Below are positions 1 to 8,627 of a stretch of DNA of 64,000 nucleotides, one piece after another; the first letter of the stretch is position 1; every line of letters begins with the position of its first letter. Location: contig KB906767.1 in NCBI GenBank assembly GCA_000381625.1, positions 3,367,304 to 3,431,303 on the forward strand, written 5' to 3'. The position numbers were made by a program, and so were the translations under genes. The DNA is from Bryobacterales bacterium KBS 96 (GTDB lineage: Bacteria > Acidobacteriota > Terriglobia > Bryobacterales > Bryobacteraceae). Below the pieces are notes generated by a model, which saw nothing but the letters and a program-made list of their open reading frames with translations, had not been told where the DNA came from and searched no databases.

Positions 1-1316
1 ATGAGAGCTTTATACTTAGCGAGCGTCTCGGGCCCGAGGTCATCTTCATGAACAAAGTCAAACAGGAAGCGTCCGTCCAGAAGAGCTTTGTACATTCCCT
101 GTAAGAACTCGGTAGCATCCCGGCCGCCGGGCGGTTGATAAAACGCGTTCGTGCGCTGAGAAAACACAACGCCTAAGGTGGCGATTGAATGGCGATTAGT
201 GAAGTGCGCCTCATTTGCGGCGATCCATTGGAAAAAATCCCGGCCCGTTTTCTCCCATCGGTGATCCTCGGGCTTGCCGCCCAACCAGTGATACCAAGGC
301 GTCATACCGCTGGCCGTGGTCTGCGCCATCCACATGGTCGCCTCCAGCGGAGCTTTTGACGTGTGGCGCCAGAGCGGAGAGGTATTGGCATAAGAGCCTG
401 TCACGTTAGTAATCGTACGGCCCTTCATAACCGCCTGCGCGACGCGGCCCTGCTGCGCGCAATCCCAAATAGGAGTTTCGCGGGACCGGCCCTGATGATC
501 GGCATTAAACCAGCCGGCCACGCCCGCAATCCGGCTCAGATTCGTGACCGCGCGAATGCCGCCGCCCAGATTGCCGACATAGACGCTGTCCCACTTCTTC
601 TGTTTCGCCGTGCTGTCCCATAGCTTCCAGACATCGAGGACTCTGGCCAGGTGCTGCTCATAGCCTTCCGGAGTCGATGGATCCGCAAGTTTCCGGCACG
701 CTTCGCAATAGCATTTCGGCGGTCTGCCGGTGCTTGGCCATCCATTCGTAAAGAACCCATCCACATCATAAAGCGAATTCACTTCGCGAATAATTGCCGG
801 CATCTGCTCCGTGAAATAGGCGGAGTACATGCAGGTTTTATAAAGCCATGGGGATTCCGGGCTCGTGACCGGGTTCCCATCGCTGGTCCGTTCAACCCAT
901 TCCGGATGCGCCTTGTAGGCTTCTTCGTATACGTAATTGCAATCGAGCCGGGCAACTACCCGGATCTTTGCTGCCTTGGCGGCCTTGGTGAAATCGCCGA
1001 AGAGATCGTGCCCGTCTAAGAACTGGCTGCGATGGTGATACGGGATTTTAGTCGGATAGAACGCCATGATGCCGCCGGCGTTCAGCAGGAGCGCGTCCAG
1101 CTTGAGACTTGACCAGTAGTCGACCCACCAACCAATGTCCAATTCGATGGGGTCGCGCTCGTTGAAGTTTGTCTGGCCGCAGCGCCGCATCGTTGCGTAC
1201 CAAGGTGTGCGTTCCGCATTTTGCCGATCTGCTCCAAACAGATGCGGCGTGAGCGCCGTTGCTGACACGATGCTAACGGCTTCGCGCCGCGTCATTTTAT
1301 TTGTCGATTCGTTCAT
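1..1316 (-). CDS. Glycosidase-like secreted protein (hypothetical glycosyl hydrolase 6 type), C-terminus off the left edge
   Basis: An uninterrupted frame of 438 codons runs from an ATG at 1316 to the window edge, so the 3' end is missing. The N-terminus has a twin-arginine-like stretch (MTRREAV at residues 8-14) and a hydrophobic segment ending near HLFGA, suggesting export. The body contains a repeated TIM-barrel-like pattern: WWVDYWSSLKLDALLLNAGG near residue 65, RVVARLDCNYVYEEA near 119, DVDGFFTNGW near 184, and a Cys pair (CYCEACRKL) near 203. These features fit the GHL6/beta-galactosidase-trimerisation-associated families common in Acidobacteria and Planctomycetes. The family call is from pattern memory and substrate is unknown. 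Three minus-strand genes follow on its upstream side. An ATG at residue 8 is an alternative start. Confidence 0.6.
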   Translation of the reverse strand, partial: MNESTNKMTRREAVSIVSATALTPHLFGADRQNAERTPWYATMRRCGQTNFNERDPIELDIGWWVDYWSSLKLDALLLNAGGIMAFYPTKIPYHHRSQFLDGHDLFGDFTKAAKAAKIRVVARLDCNYVYEEAYKAHPEWVERTSDGNPVTSPESPWLYKTCMYSAYFTEQMPAIIREVNSLYDVDGFFTNGWPSTGRPPKCYCEACRKLADPSTPEGYEQHLARVLDVWKLWDSTAKQKKWDSVYVGNLGGGIRAVTNLSRIAGVAGWFNADHQGRSRETPIWDCAQQGRVAQAVMKGRTITNVTGSYANTSPLWRHTSKAPLEATMWMAQTTASGMTPWYHWLGGKPEDHRWEKTGRDFFQWIAANEAHFTNRHSIATLGVVFSQRTNAFYQPPGGRDATEFLQGMYKALLDGRFLFDFVHEDDLGPETLAKYKAL

Positions 1317-1422
1317 GAGATTTCCGGTCACCAGGATATCCGGGCCACGGATCAAAATGAACGCAGATGTCGTCAGGTGGCCCGGTTCAGAAATCCAATA
1401 GCGATTGTAGACTGACTCTTCG

Positions 1423-2015
1423 TTAGGTCAACCTTGTTTTGGGACACAATTTTTGTAACCGGTGCTGGAGCCGTTCGACCCTGCTTTGCCAATGACGGCT
1501 CGTATTATCGATGTTCTCTCGCAACCTGGAGAGCTCCTCTTTCAACTCCGAGATTCTTTCATCTCGCGCCACCGACAGGGCAATTGGCGCCCCAAATCCA
1601 TGCTCAACCAACGACAAGGCGATTTCTTTCCTCGCGACCGGACCGAGCCGCCGGGTTGCCTTGGAAAAATCGTGCTCAAGCAAGCCACGGACGGTGTTGC
1701 AGGCCGCTTCCCGTAGCGCGTTTCGCACACGTACGGACAGCGCGCTAAGTGTTCGATCGGAGAATCGAGTGTGAGTTGCCCGTGCATTCGCTCGCCAGCC
1801 GTCGCGAGTTCTAGATCCCGATCCACACGCGATAAGAGAGCTCCCACTTTAAACCGTGATAAACCCGTATCGCGGCTAATTTTCCGAATCGTCCGGCCAT
1901 CCCGTACATGCGCCACAAAAAGCCGCCACGAATCTTCTTGAATGAAACAGGGCGGCTTATCTTCGAGCGTGCGGAGATGCCTTTCCCGGAGTACGGTAAT
2001 GCGTTGTTTCCTCAT
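1423..2015 (-). pseudogene. Frameshifted HTH regulator with RNA polymerase alpha-CTD-like domain
   Basis: The first frame (start 2015) encodes a basic N-terminus and a helix-turn-helix-like segment (RTIRKISRDTGLSRFKVGAL, residues 41-60). Near 1746 the frame changes and a second frame continues to 1423. That second part reads like the helix-hairpin-helix C-terminal domain of RNA polymerase alpha (LSVRVRNALREA, then TVRGLLEHDF, then RLGPVARKEI), followed by a short coiled coil (ISELKEELSRLRENI). Adding one A at about 1746 joins them as IEHLSALSVRVRNAL, which is the expected alpha-CTD consensus. HTH plus alpha-CTD-like proteins are known in Acidobacteria; their targets are not. The break may be a one-base sequencing loss rather than true decay. 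Confidence 0.6.
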
Positions 2016-2045
2016 CTGAGGTTACTTATTACCGCTCCGTTTCGG

Positions 2046-2279
2046 TTACGCTCCTTCGGGCTGTAGCTCATCCAGTATCAGATCAATGCGTTCGATCACA
2101 GCACGAATGAGTTCGTCAGTGCTCGCAATGCGATCCAGCCGTATTTCCATGCTGAACTCCCCCGCCGGCCCACTCGAATCCAGACGTACTTGCATACGGT
2201 TGCCTTTGAAATCCCCCAATACATACACCTCGTATGGTCGTGTGTCCCCCTCGTACCGGCGAGACAGACTCTCGTTCAC
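2046..2279 (-). CDS. Small unknown protein, 77 aa
   Basis: A 77-residue acidic protein with a strand-rich first half (YEVYVLGDFKGNRMQVRLD) and an amphipathic C-terminal helix (ELIRAVIERIDLILDELQ). No family is recognised. Its amino-acid composition looks coding, unlike the plus-strand frames that overlap it. It lies between the broken alpha-CTD regulator and the PII gene on the same strand, with gaps of 30 and about 120 bases, so it could be cotranscribed with glnB. Confidence 0.5.
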   Translation of the reverse strand: MNESLSRRYEGDTRPYEVYVLGDFKGNRMQVRLDSSGPAGEFSMEIRLDRIASTDELIRAVIERIDLILDELQPEGA

Positions 2280-2401
2280 CTTCTCTCAATCGAAAATACT
2301 TTTGAGGTTAATAACTCCGCGGGTCTCCATAGATTAGATTCCTCTTGGAATCTTTGCACCAGCGAGCATAAACATGATCACGGCTCGATCGTGACGTGCC
2401 G

Positions 2402-2740
2402 CTAGAGGACCGATTCGCCTCGCTCATCATTGCGAATCCGCACTGCTTCAATAACGTCCATCACAAATATCTTTCCATCGCCGATTTTTCCGGTTCGCGC
2501 CGCGCTTTCGAGAGCCTGTATTGCTTCCTCGGCCTTAGCCGAAGCCACGACCAGCTCAACTTTTACTTTCGGTAAAAAATCGACCTGATATTCCTGGCCC
2601 CGGTAGACTTCCGTGTGTCCTTTCTGCCGGCCATGTCCCCGAACTTCCGAGATCGTCAATCCGTCGATTCCGATCGCCGCCAGAGCGTCTTTAATCTCGT
2701 CTAACTTGAACGGTTGCACGATCGCCTCAATTTTCTTCAT
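2402..2740 (-). CDS. glnB: Nitrogen regulatory protein P-II
   Basis: A 112-residue PII protein: MKKIEAIVQPFKLDEIKDAL at the start, the T-loop with the uridylylation tyrosine at Tyr51 (RGQEYQVDF), and the C-terminal GKIFVMDVIEAVRIRN strand. PII trimers sense ATP/ADP and 2-oxoglutarate and control ammonium transporters and nitrogen metabolism. I chose the ATG at 2740 because family members start MKK; an in-frame ATG five codons upstream (2755) also exists and has AAAGG immediately before it. The gene is transcribed away from the porin and Amt genes, with 263-278 bases of shared upstream DNA. No clear sigma-54 -24/-12 site was seen there. Whether it is GlnB or GlnK cannot be decided from sequence; proximity to amt favours the GlnK role. 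Confidence 0.95.
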   Translation of the reverse strand: MKKIEAIVQPFKLDEIKDALAAIGIDGLTISEVRGHGRQKGHTEVYRGQEYQVDFLPKVKVELVVASAKAEEAIQALESAARTGKIGDGKIFVMDVIEAVRIRNDERGESVL

Positions 2741-3018
2741 GTCGTGTTTTGACATCCTTTCGAACGCAACTCAGATGCGTTGCGCAAATTTGTCATTGAA
2801 CCCATCGTGCACTTGGTAGAGGCCGGCAGCTAATTCATTTTTTCTATGGTGTGAATCATGGCGCGTGTTGTGGCGACAATCTGAAATACACCTTATCTAT
2901 CTGATCGAAATATTCGATTAGCGTTTTTCGCTGAGAACTACTACGCTGGACCATTAATCGACTTCTGTAAGTCGCCCCGGCACCCCGTCCTCGTGCCAGA
3001 TCATCGCACGGAGGATGA

Positions 3019-4227
3019 ATGCTTTTAACACACGTGTGGCGTCTCACACTAGCACTTCAAGTGATGTCTTGCCTGGCTCTTTTCGGCCAGACAGGCGACA
3101 CGGGCCAAACACCGTCGGTTGCCCAACAGACCGAGGCGCCGGCTGCGCAGCAAAAGCCACCGGAGGACCAGAAGTCGGCTGAACCAACGGCGGCTCCGGC
3201 CCAGACCAATTCTTCCGTCTGGTCGGTCGGGCCCATCGATTTCAGCGGCCTTGTGGACGGCTACTACAGCTACAACGCCAACCATCCCGCGTCGAGGCAA
3301 AACCAGCTTCACAATTTCGATTTCCAAGCAAATCAGTTCAGCTTAAACATGGCCAAGCTGTCGCTGTCGCATAGTCCCGATCCAATTGGCTTTCAAGTCG
3401 ATTTCGGCTTCGGCAAGGCATTCGACGTGATTCACTCTTCCGAACAAGCGCCGCAGATTTTCCAGTATCTGGAGCAAGTGTACGTCAGTTTCAAGCCTCC
3501 TCAGGCGAAAGGATTCGAGGCCGATTTCGGGGAATTTGTGACATCCGCAGGCGCCGAGGTGATCGAAACAAATAGCAATTGGAACTATTCGCGCTCGCTA
3601 CTATTTTCGTGGGCCATTCCCTATTATCACTTCGGCCTGCGAACGTCCATGCCCCTTACCAAGAGCCTTACGGCAGGCTTTCAGGTTGTGAACGGCTGGA
3701 ACAATATTGAGGACAACAACAGCGGAAAAACGATCGGCGTAACAGCCGTCTATACCAAGTCGAAGTTCACCTGGAGCAACAACTATTACGTCGGTCCCGA
3801 AAAGACAAATACAAACACTGGTGTTCGCAACTTGTACGACACCACTCTCTTGCTGACTCCGACGGATAAACTCAACGCCTATGTCAACTTCGACTATGGG
3901 CATGAGCGGCGGCTGATATCCGGCATAGATCGCTGGATTGGCGTAGCGGCGGCTGTTCATTATGCCCCGACAAAGTGGTTTTCGCTGACGCCGCGTGGTG
4001 AATACTACTACGACGCGACTGGATTTACAACTGGTACGCGCCAAAAACTAAAAGAAGTCACCATAACCGGCGAATTCAAGATGGCTGAAGGCCTTCTCAG
4101 CCGGCTGGAGTATCGCAGAGACCATTCGGACGTGCCGTTCTTCCAGCGCGGCGACACGCCGAATGCAGCCAACAATCAAAACACTTTTTTAGTCGGGTTA
4201 GTGGCATTTTTTGGTCCTAAGCGTTAG
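3019..4227 (+). CDS. Outer-membrane beta-barrel porin, OmpL/Bbp2-like
   Basis: A 402-residue secreted protein with a signal peptide (MLLTHVWRLTLALQVMSCLA), then a Pro/Gln/Ala-rich linker to about residue 65, then a barrel of alternating aromatic strands from VDGYYSYNANHP to the terminal FLVGLVAFFGPKR. The pattern (FSLNMAKLSLSH, FQVDFGFGKAFD, FVTSAGAEVIE) is that of the putative beta-barrel porin-2 family (PF07642). Such porins pass small solutes across the outer membrane; the substrate is unknown. A good Shine-Dalgarno (GGAGG) precedes the start. Its position between PII and Amt suggests a role in nitrogen-compound entry, which is inference only. Confidence 0.8.
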   Translation: MLLTHVWRLTLALQVMSCLALFGQTGDTGQTPSVAQQTEAPAAQQKPPEDQKSAEPTAAPAQTNSSVWSVGPIDFSGLVDGYYSYNANHPASRQNQLHNFDFQANQFSLNMAKLSLSHSPDPIGFQVDFGFGKAFDVIHSSEQAPQIFQYLEQVYVSFKPPQAKGFEADFGEFVTSAGAEVIETNSNWNYSRSLLFSWAIPYYHFGLRTSMPLTKSLTAGFQVVNGWNNIEDNNSGKTIGVTAVYTKSKFTWSNNYYVGPEKTNTNTGVRNLYDTTLLLTPTDKLNAYVNFDYGHERRLISGIDRWIGVAAAVHYAPTKWFSLTPRGEYYYDATGFTTGTRQKLKEVTITGEFKMAEGLLSRLEYRRDHSDVPFFQRGDTPNAANNQNTFLVGLVAFFGPKR

Positions 4228-4280
4228 ACAAGCTTGCCGCTTGTATCGCTGCGCGCATATGGGAAGGAAAGGAAAGAACC

Positions 4281-4463
4281 ATGGGAGCAAACTCAACTCA
4301 AGCATACGCAGTCATGACATTCCTGGTCGCGTTTATTTTTATCACCGCTGGAATGGCCGTGGGAGGCAATGTTCCGCTGATCCTCATCGGCTTGGCTGTT
4401 TTGGTTTTGTCGATCGGAATCTTCCGCAAGTGCAAGCCATGGGAGCACCGGGAGAACGAATGA
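4281..4463 (+). CDS. Two-TM small membrane protein
   Basis: A 60-residue protein with two hydrophobic helices (residues about 10-26 and 30-47) and a charged tail (RKCKPWEHRENE). GGAAAGGAAAG lies before the ATG. It begins 53 bases after the porin gene and is 31 bases upstream of another tiny membrane protein. No named family is recognised. Placement at the head of the amt string suggests co-expression with the ammonium transporter. Confidence 0.65.
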   Translation: MGANSTQAYAVMTFLVAFIFITAGMAVGGNVPLILIGLAVLVLSIGIFRKCKPWEHRENE

Positions 4464-4494
4464 AAATCGCGATACCCCAGAAAGGAGACCACCC

Positions 4495-4677
4495 TTGGTA
4501 GCACTCGGATTGTTATTGACATTTCTTGGATTTCTGATCAGTTTCCTTAGCGTGGCGTTGACATCCAGTATGACTGGACGCCTCGTCATCACGCTTATAG
4601 GATTAGCCATCAGCTTGTTCGGCGTGATTGGCGTACTCAATCGCGCTTACTTGAAGAACGCGATTTGGAAGAGGTGA
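4495..4677 (+). CDS. Two-TM small membrane protein (TTG start)
   Basis: A 60-residue hydrophobic protein: helix 1 from about residue 3 to 22, then SSMTGR, helix 2 from about 29 to 47, and a basic tail (LKNAIWKR). It starts with TTG at 4495; a strong AAAGGAG sits about eight bases upstream, which decides the start. It ends five bases before the Amt start codon, so it is almost certainly cotranscribed with amt. Function unknown. Confidence 0.65.
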   Translation: MVALGLLLTFLGFLISFLSVALTSSMTGRLVITLIGLAISLFGVIGVLNRAYLKNAIWKR

Positions 4678-4682
4678 CGGCG

Positions 4683-6311
4683 ATGAAAAATATGTTACGT
4701 ATACTCGTCCTCAGTTTGATCGCATTTGGCGCTGTTGCACAAACTCCTGCCTCATCGGCGTCTACGCGGACTGCCCCCATCACCAACTCCGATCTCAAGA
4801 ATATCGATATCCCCAAAGCCGACGCGCGTGCAAAGGGCGATCCAGACGGATCCCTGACCGGCACTGCCGCGGATGTCTCTGTCGCCGATTCGAAGAAAGG
4901 CATGACCATCGGCGACGTTGTCAATCAGGTAGGCCAGAACAAAGTGGCGATTAACTTCGTCTGGACACTGGTCGCTGGTTTCCTTGTCATGTTTATGCAG
5001 GCCGGGTTTGCCATCGTGGAAACAGGCCTCTGTCGCGCAAAGAACGCAAACCACACCATGATGATGAATTTCATGGTCTACGGCGTGGGCATGCTAGCTT
5101 ACTGGCTCATCGGGTTCGGCCTCCAGATGGGAGGCGTGGGCGGAATCGCCAATCTGGGCGGCGCCGTTCCGCTGAGCTCCGAATTCACCATCAACTTATT
5201 TGGCAAGCCGTTCGGTCTATTCGGGCAACACGGATTGTTTTTGACTCAAGGCGGCACTTACGACGTGGCCGTTATGGTCGTCTTCCTGTTCCAGATGGTT
5301 TTCATGGACACGGCCCTGACTATCGTCACTGGTTCCGCGGCTGAGCGCTGGAAATACGCGGCATTCGTCGCATCTTCCTTCATTATGGGGGCGTTTACCT
5401 ATCCGCTATTCGCCAACTGGGCTTGGGGAGGAGGTTGGCTGGCCAATCTCGGCGCCAACTTCGGCCTAGGCAAAGGCTATTGCGACTTTGCCGGTTCCGG
5501 TGTCGTCCACGCTGTTGGGGGCCTATCGGCTCTCGCGCTTGCGATCATCGTTGGCCCCAGACTCGGTAAATTTAATCGCGACGGGAAACCGAACGCAATC
5601 ATCGGCCACGACATTGTACTTGTACTCACAGGTTGCTTCATCCTTGCGTTCGGTTGGTTCGGATTCAATCCCGGATCCACTCTCGGAGCTTCCGGCAACG
5701 GCAGCCTGCGCATCGGATCCATCGCCGTCAACACAATGCTCGCCGGCATGGCGGGCAGCTTTGGCGCCATGTTTTATATGTGGACTCGCTACGGCAAGCC
5801 CGACGCATCCATGACCGGTAACGGCTTGCTTGCCGGACTCGTCGCCATCACCGCGCCATCCGGCTTTGTTAACAGTATCAGTTCAGTCATCATAGGGCTT
5901 GTAGCAGGTGTCCTCGTTTGCCTTTCCGTCGAATTTGTCGAGCGGAAAATGAAGGTCGACGACCCGGTCGGAGCTATCTCGGTACATGGAGCCAATGGAA
6001 TCTGGGGTGTCATCTCTGTCGGACTCTTCGCCGATGGCAAAAGCAATTACGGAGGCTCTTGGAACGGTGTCACCGGAAGTGTTACCGGCCTCTTCTACGG
6101 CGACGCCGGCCAACTCGTCGCTCAACTGATCGGAGTCTGCACGCTGATCGGTTTCGTGTTCGTGCTTAGCTTTGCGCTCAATCTCGCAATCGACGCCATC
6201 ATCGGACAGCGCGTCTCGGCAAAGGCCGAACTTGAGGGACTCGACCTGCCGGAGATGGGCGCGCTCGGATATCCAGAGTTCGAATTGAAACCGGGAGCGG
6301 TACGTGCTTAG
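4683..6311 (+). CDS. amt: Ammonium transporter Amt
   Basis: A 542-residue Amt/Mep/Rh channel. A signal peptide (MKNMLRILVLSLIAFGAVAQ) and an unusual periplasmic-side extension of about 65 residues precede the 11-helix core that starts at NFVWTLVAGFLVMFMQAGFA. The two pore histidines are present (VVHAVGGLSALA and SVHGANGIWG). The protein conducts ammonium across the inner membrane and is normally gated by PII, whose gene lies 1.9 kb away in opposite orientation. The start at 4683 is preferred over an upstream TTG at 4665 because GGAAGAGGTG is spaced for it and the signal peptide begins there. The 3' end overlaps the TPR gene by eight bases. Confidence 0.95.
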   Translation: MKNMLRILVLSLIAFGAVAQTPASSASTRTAPITNSDLKNIDIPKADARAKGDPDGSLTGTAADVSVADSKKGMTIGDVVNQVGQNKVAINFVWTLVAGFLVMFMQAGFAIVETGLCRAKNANHTMMMNFMVYGVGMLAYWLIGFGLQMGGVGGIANLGGAVPLSSEFTINLFGKPFGLFGQHGLFLTQGGTYDVAVMVVFLFQMVFMDTALTIVTGSAAERWKYAAFVASSFIMGAFTYPLFANWAWGGGWLANLGANFGLGKGYCDFAGSGVVHAVGGLSALALAIIVGPRLGKFNRDGKPNAIIGHDIVLVLTGCFILAFGWFGFNPGSTLGASGNGSLRIGSIAVNTMLAGMAGSFGAMFYMWTRYGKPDASMTGNGLLAGLVAITAPSGFVNSISSVIIGLVAGVLVCLSVEFVERKMKVDDPVGAISVHGANGIWGVISVGLFADGKSNYGGSWNGVTGSVTGLFYGDAGQLVAQLIGVCTLIGFVFVLSFALNLAIDAIIGQRVSAKAELEGLDLPEMGALGYPEFELKPGAVRA

Positions 6312-6867
6312 CCTCCCATCCGATCTCGAATTCCTCTCCGCCGAGGCGCCTGGCCTGCGAGAGAGAGATCCACAAAAGCTCTCCGACTCTCCGGAACGGA
6401 AACTTCCTCTCCTGCCTTGGCGAGATCCTCATTCGGTTTCACCAGAGGAGTTGACTCAATACATCGTCCGGCTGGAACGTTTGGGCGAACGCTATCCTCA
6501 ATCATCGGAAATCGCTACCTGCCTGGGAATGGCGTACGCCATGAACTATGACGTCCACCGCTCCATGGATGCTCTTGAACGCGCTGTCGAACTCAATCCG
6601 TTGAGCTTCGTCGCGCAGATCAAATACGCCGAACTCTTGTACCGCATTCGCGCCCTCCCTAGGGCAGAACAGGAAACTCTGAGAGCGCTGGATCTCTGCC
6701 GGGAGCCTTGGGAGCTTGCACTGGCCCGTCGCCAACTGCAGGAAATCAGAAAGCTATGGCGCGAAGGCACTCAAAAACCCGCCTGGACCAAGCCGCTTCT
6801 CGCCCCTGCGCTCACGCTGCTCCTCTTTCTTGCGGTTGTCTCACTGCTGATGAGAATGCACCCATGA
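6304..6867 (+). CDS. TPR-repeat protein with C-terminal membrane anchor
   Basis: A 187-residue protein starting at GTG 6304 inside the end of amt (8-base overlap), which implies translational coupling. Residues about 45-145 form helical repeats of TPR type (SSEIATCLGMAYAMNYDVHR, then SMDALERAVELNPLSFVAQI). A single transmembrane helix ends the protein (LLAPALTLLLFLAVVSLLM), so the TPRs face the cytoplasm or periplasm from a C-terminal tail anchor. TPRs usually mount partner proteins; coupling to Amt and an antiporter makes those candidate partners. No specific family recognised. Confidence 0.75.
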   Translation: MLSLPSDLEFLSAEAPGLRERDPQKLSDSPERKLPLLPWRDPHSVSPEELTQYIVRLERLGERYPQSSEIATCLGMAYAMNYDVHRSMDALERAVELNPLSFVAQIKYAELLYRIRALPRAEQETLRALDLCREPWELALARRQLQEIRKLWREGTQKPAWTKPLLAPALTLLLFLAVVSLLMRMHP

Positions 6868-7022
6868 AATGGAAATACCTTTTGGGCGCCATGATTTTTG
6901 GGGGTTATTGTCTGTTCCGGATAGGCGCGCCGTTGCTTCCCATTCTGTATGGATGCATCCTGGCCGCCGTCGTCACATGGCTGAAAAGGAAGAATGATCA
7001 AAGGCGGAGCCAGGGACAGTGA
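6864..7022 (+). CDS. Small two-TM membrane protein, 52 aa
   Basis: A 52-residue protein beginning MKWKYLLGAMIFGGYCLFRI with a second hydrophobic stretch and a basic tail (WLKRKNDQRRSQGQ). Its ATG overlaps the TGA of the TPR gene (ATGA) and its TGA overlaps the GTG of the antiporter (GTGA). These four-base overlaps on both sides are strong evidence that it is translated. No family recognised; it may be an accessory subunit of the antiporter or Amt. Confidence 0.7.
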   Translation: MKWKYLLGAMIFGGYCLFRIGAPLLPILYGCILAAVVTWLKRKNDQRRSQGQ

Positions 7023-8251
7023 CGGCTCACCTGCCGTTCGCGCTCTGGTTGAGTTCGGGCGGCGGCCTGAAGCTTCCGCTGGTCATGTTGCTGGTGTTCG
7101 GCTCGGCCAAACTGCTCGCGGAGTTTTTCGAGATGCTGGGCCAGCCCGGCATTGTCGGTGAAATCATCGCCGGAGTCGTGCTGGGCCCGAGCGTCTTAGG
7201 TTGGCTTACGCCCGACACGTTTCTTACCTCACTGGCCGATCTCGGCGTCATGTTTCTCCTCTTTCGGGTCGGCCTGGAGGTCAAATCCTCGGAACTTATC
7301 CGCGTCGGCGGCGCTGCTCTACTGGTCGCGGTCTGTGGAGTAATCGTGCCATTCGTGCTTGGTTGGGCTATTTTGCAAGCCTGGGGCGCTCCGTCGCTCG
7401 AATGCATTTTTCTCGGCGCCTCCATGACAGCCACCAGCGTCGGCATCACGGCTCAGGTGCTTTCCTCCAAAGGATTTCTCCAGCAGAAGGCCAGTCGCAT
7501 CATTCTTGCCGCTGCCGTGATCGACGACGTGCTTGGACTGCTTGTTCTGGCTGTCGTCAGCAGCCTCGCCAAGGGCCGGATCAAGACCTTGGATATCGTC
7601 CTCACCACTGTTCTCGCCAGCGCGTTTGTGATTATCGTTGCTCACTGGGGCACGCGCACCATGCGCCATCTTGTACCTCGCGTCGCCGAACGCCTGCGCG
7701 TTTCGGAAGCGGAATTTGCTCTGGCGATCTGTCTTCTCTTTGCGCTCGGGCTGCTTGCCATGTACGCCGGGGTCGCGGCCATTGTCGGCGCCTTCCTTGC
7801 CGGCATGGCTATTGGCGAGAGCGTCGGGCCGCGCGTTCACACCTTGATGCATGGCGCAACCGAACTACTGGTTCCTTTCTTTTTGGTATGCCTAGGTTTG
7901 CGAATCAATCTCAGCGTCTTTTCTACACCGTCTACGCTGCTTCTCGGCGCGATTGTGTTGACGGCGGCGTTGATTTCAAAGCTCATCGGCTGCGGGCTTG
8001 TGTCGCTTCCGTTCGGACGCCGCGAAGCTCTCAAAATCGGCGTCGGGATGATCCCCCGCGGCGAAGTCGGAATGGTTGTTGCCCAGCTTGGTCTCACAAT
8101 GGAGATTCTTTCGCAGCAGGTCTACGGCATAGTTGTGTTCATGACGATCGCAACCACCATCGTTTCGCCGCCGCTTATCAAGCTCGCATTTCAAGAGCGG
8201 GTTTCTACCGCCTCCTCATGCGAACCACTTCAAGCTTGTCTGGAGGACTAA
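7019..8251 (+). CDS. CPA2-family cation/proton antiporter
   Basis: A 410-residue membrane protein with about 12 helices of the Na+/H+ exchanger fold: PGIVGEIIAGVVLGPSVLGW near the N-terminus, LGASMTATSVGITAQVL, the ion-binding helix with paired aspartates (AAAVIDDVLGLLVLAV), and GMIPRGEVGMVVAQLGL near the C-terminus. It lacks the RCK/TrkA domain found on KefB/KefC, so it is of the short NapA type. It exchanges Na+ or K+ for protons at the inner membrane. The start is GTG 7019, overlapping the previous stop codon. It closes the overlapping amt-TPR-small-protein string, which would link ammonium entry to pH or cation balance. Confidence 0.9.
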   Translation: MTAHLPFALWLSSGGGLKLPLVMLLVFGSAKLLAEFFEMLGQPGIVGEIIAGVVLGPSVLGWLTPDTFLTSLADLGVMFLLFRVGLEVKSSELIRVGGAALLVAVCGVIVPFVLGWAILQAWGAPSLECIFLGASMTATSVGITAQVLSSKGFLQQKASRIILAAAVIDDVLGLLVLAVVSSLAKGRIKTLDIVLTTVLASAFVIIVAHWGTRTMRHLVPRVAERLRVSEAEFALAICLLFALGLLAMYAGVAAIVGAFLAGMAIGESVGPRVHTLMHGATELLVPFFLVCLGLRINLSVFSTPSTLLLGAIVLTAALISKLIGCGLVSLPFGRREALKIGVGMIPRGEVGMVVAQLGLTMEILSQQVYGIVVFMTIATTIVSPPLIKLAFQERVSTASSCEPLQACLED

Positions 8252-8627
8252 ATGCCGGACCGGGTATTCCGACATGCCGTCGCTCACGAACCCCGGCAAT
8301 TGCTATCGTGAGCTTCCGGCAAGCGTGCGTGACTAGAAGCGTTGGAAGTTGGTAGCGTCAACAGAAGGCGGGAGACCGGAAGCTTGGTGTTGCCGCGAGT
8401 TGCATCATGGAAGTCGAATCGCATCGTGGCAGTAAGCTCCGACTGGCGGTGAAGGGCATCGCAACGAGCGAGATTGCCCAGCTGGTTCATAGCTTCGCCG
8501 GCCCCATAGGCGCCATGCTGCAGAAGCGGCGCGTCGCTTTTCGCGATGGATCACGGCAACGTTTCGGGCACGTTCACGTATCGTCTCGGGCTGTCGTGCT
8601 TCGGAATGACGCCGGCGCACGCCGTCC
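8252..8627. other. Gap between convergent genes; no confident gene
   Basis: This 376-base stretch separates the ends of the antiporter and the esterase. Open frames exist on both strands (for example 8407-8712 plus, which runs into the esterase), but neither translation matches anything I know and both are rich in Arg and Ser, as expected of shadows. No convincing terminator hairpin with a T-run was seen. Confidence 0.4.

Noticed and set aside
2756-3018. Sigma-54 promoter for glnB or the porin
   Set aside because: Several GG and GC pairs were checked on both strands, but none had the required -24/-12 spacing.
7201-8355. 384-codon plus-strand frame overlapping the antiporter
   Set aside because: Rich in Arg, His, Cys and Ser with no domain; it is the shifted shadow of the well-conserved antiporter frame.
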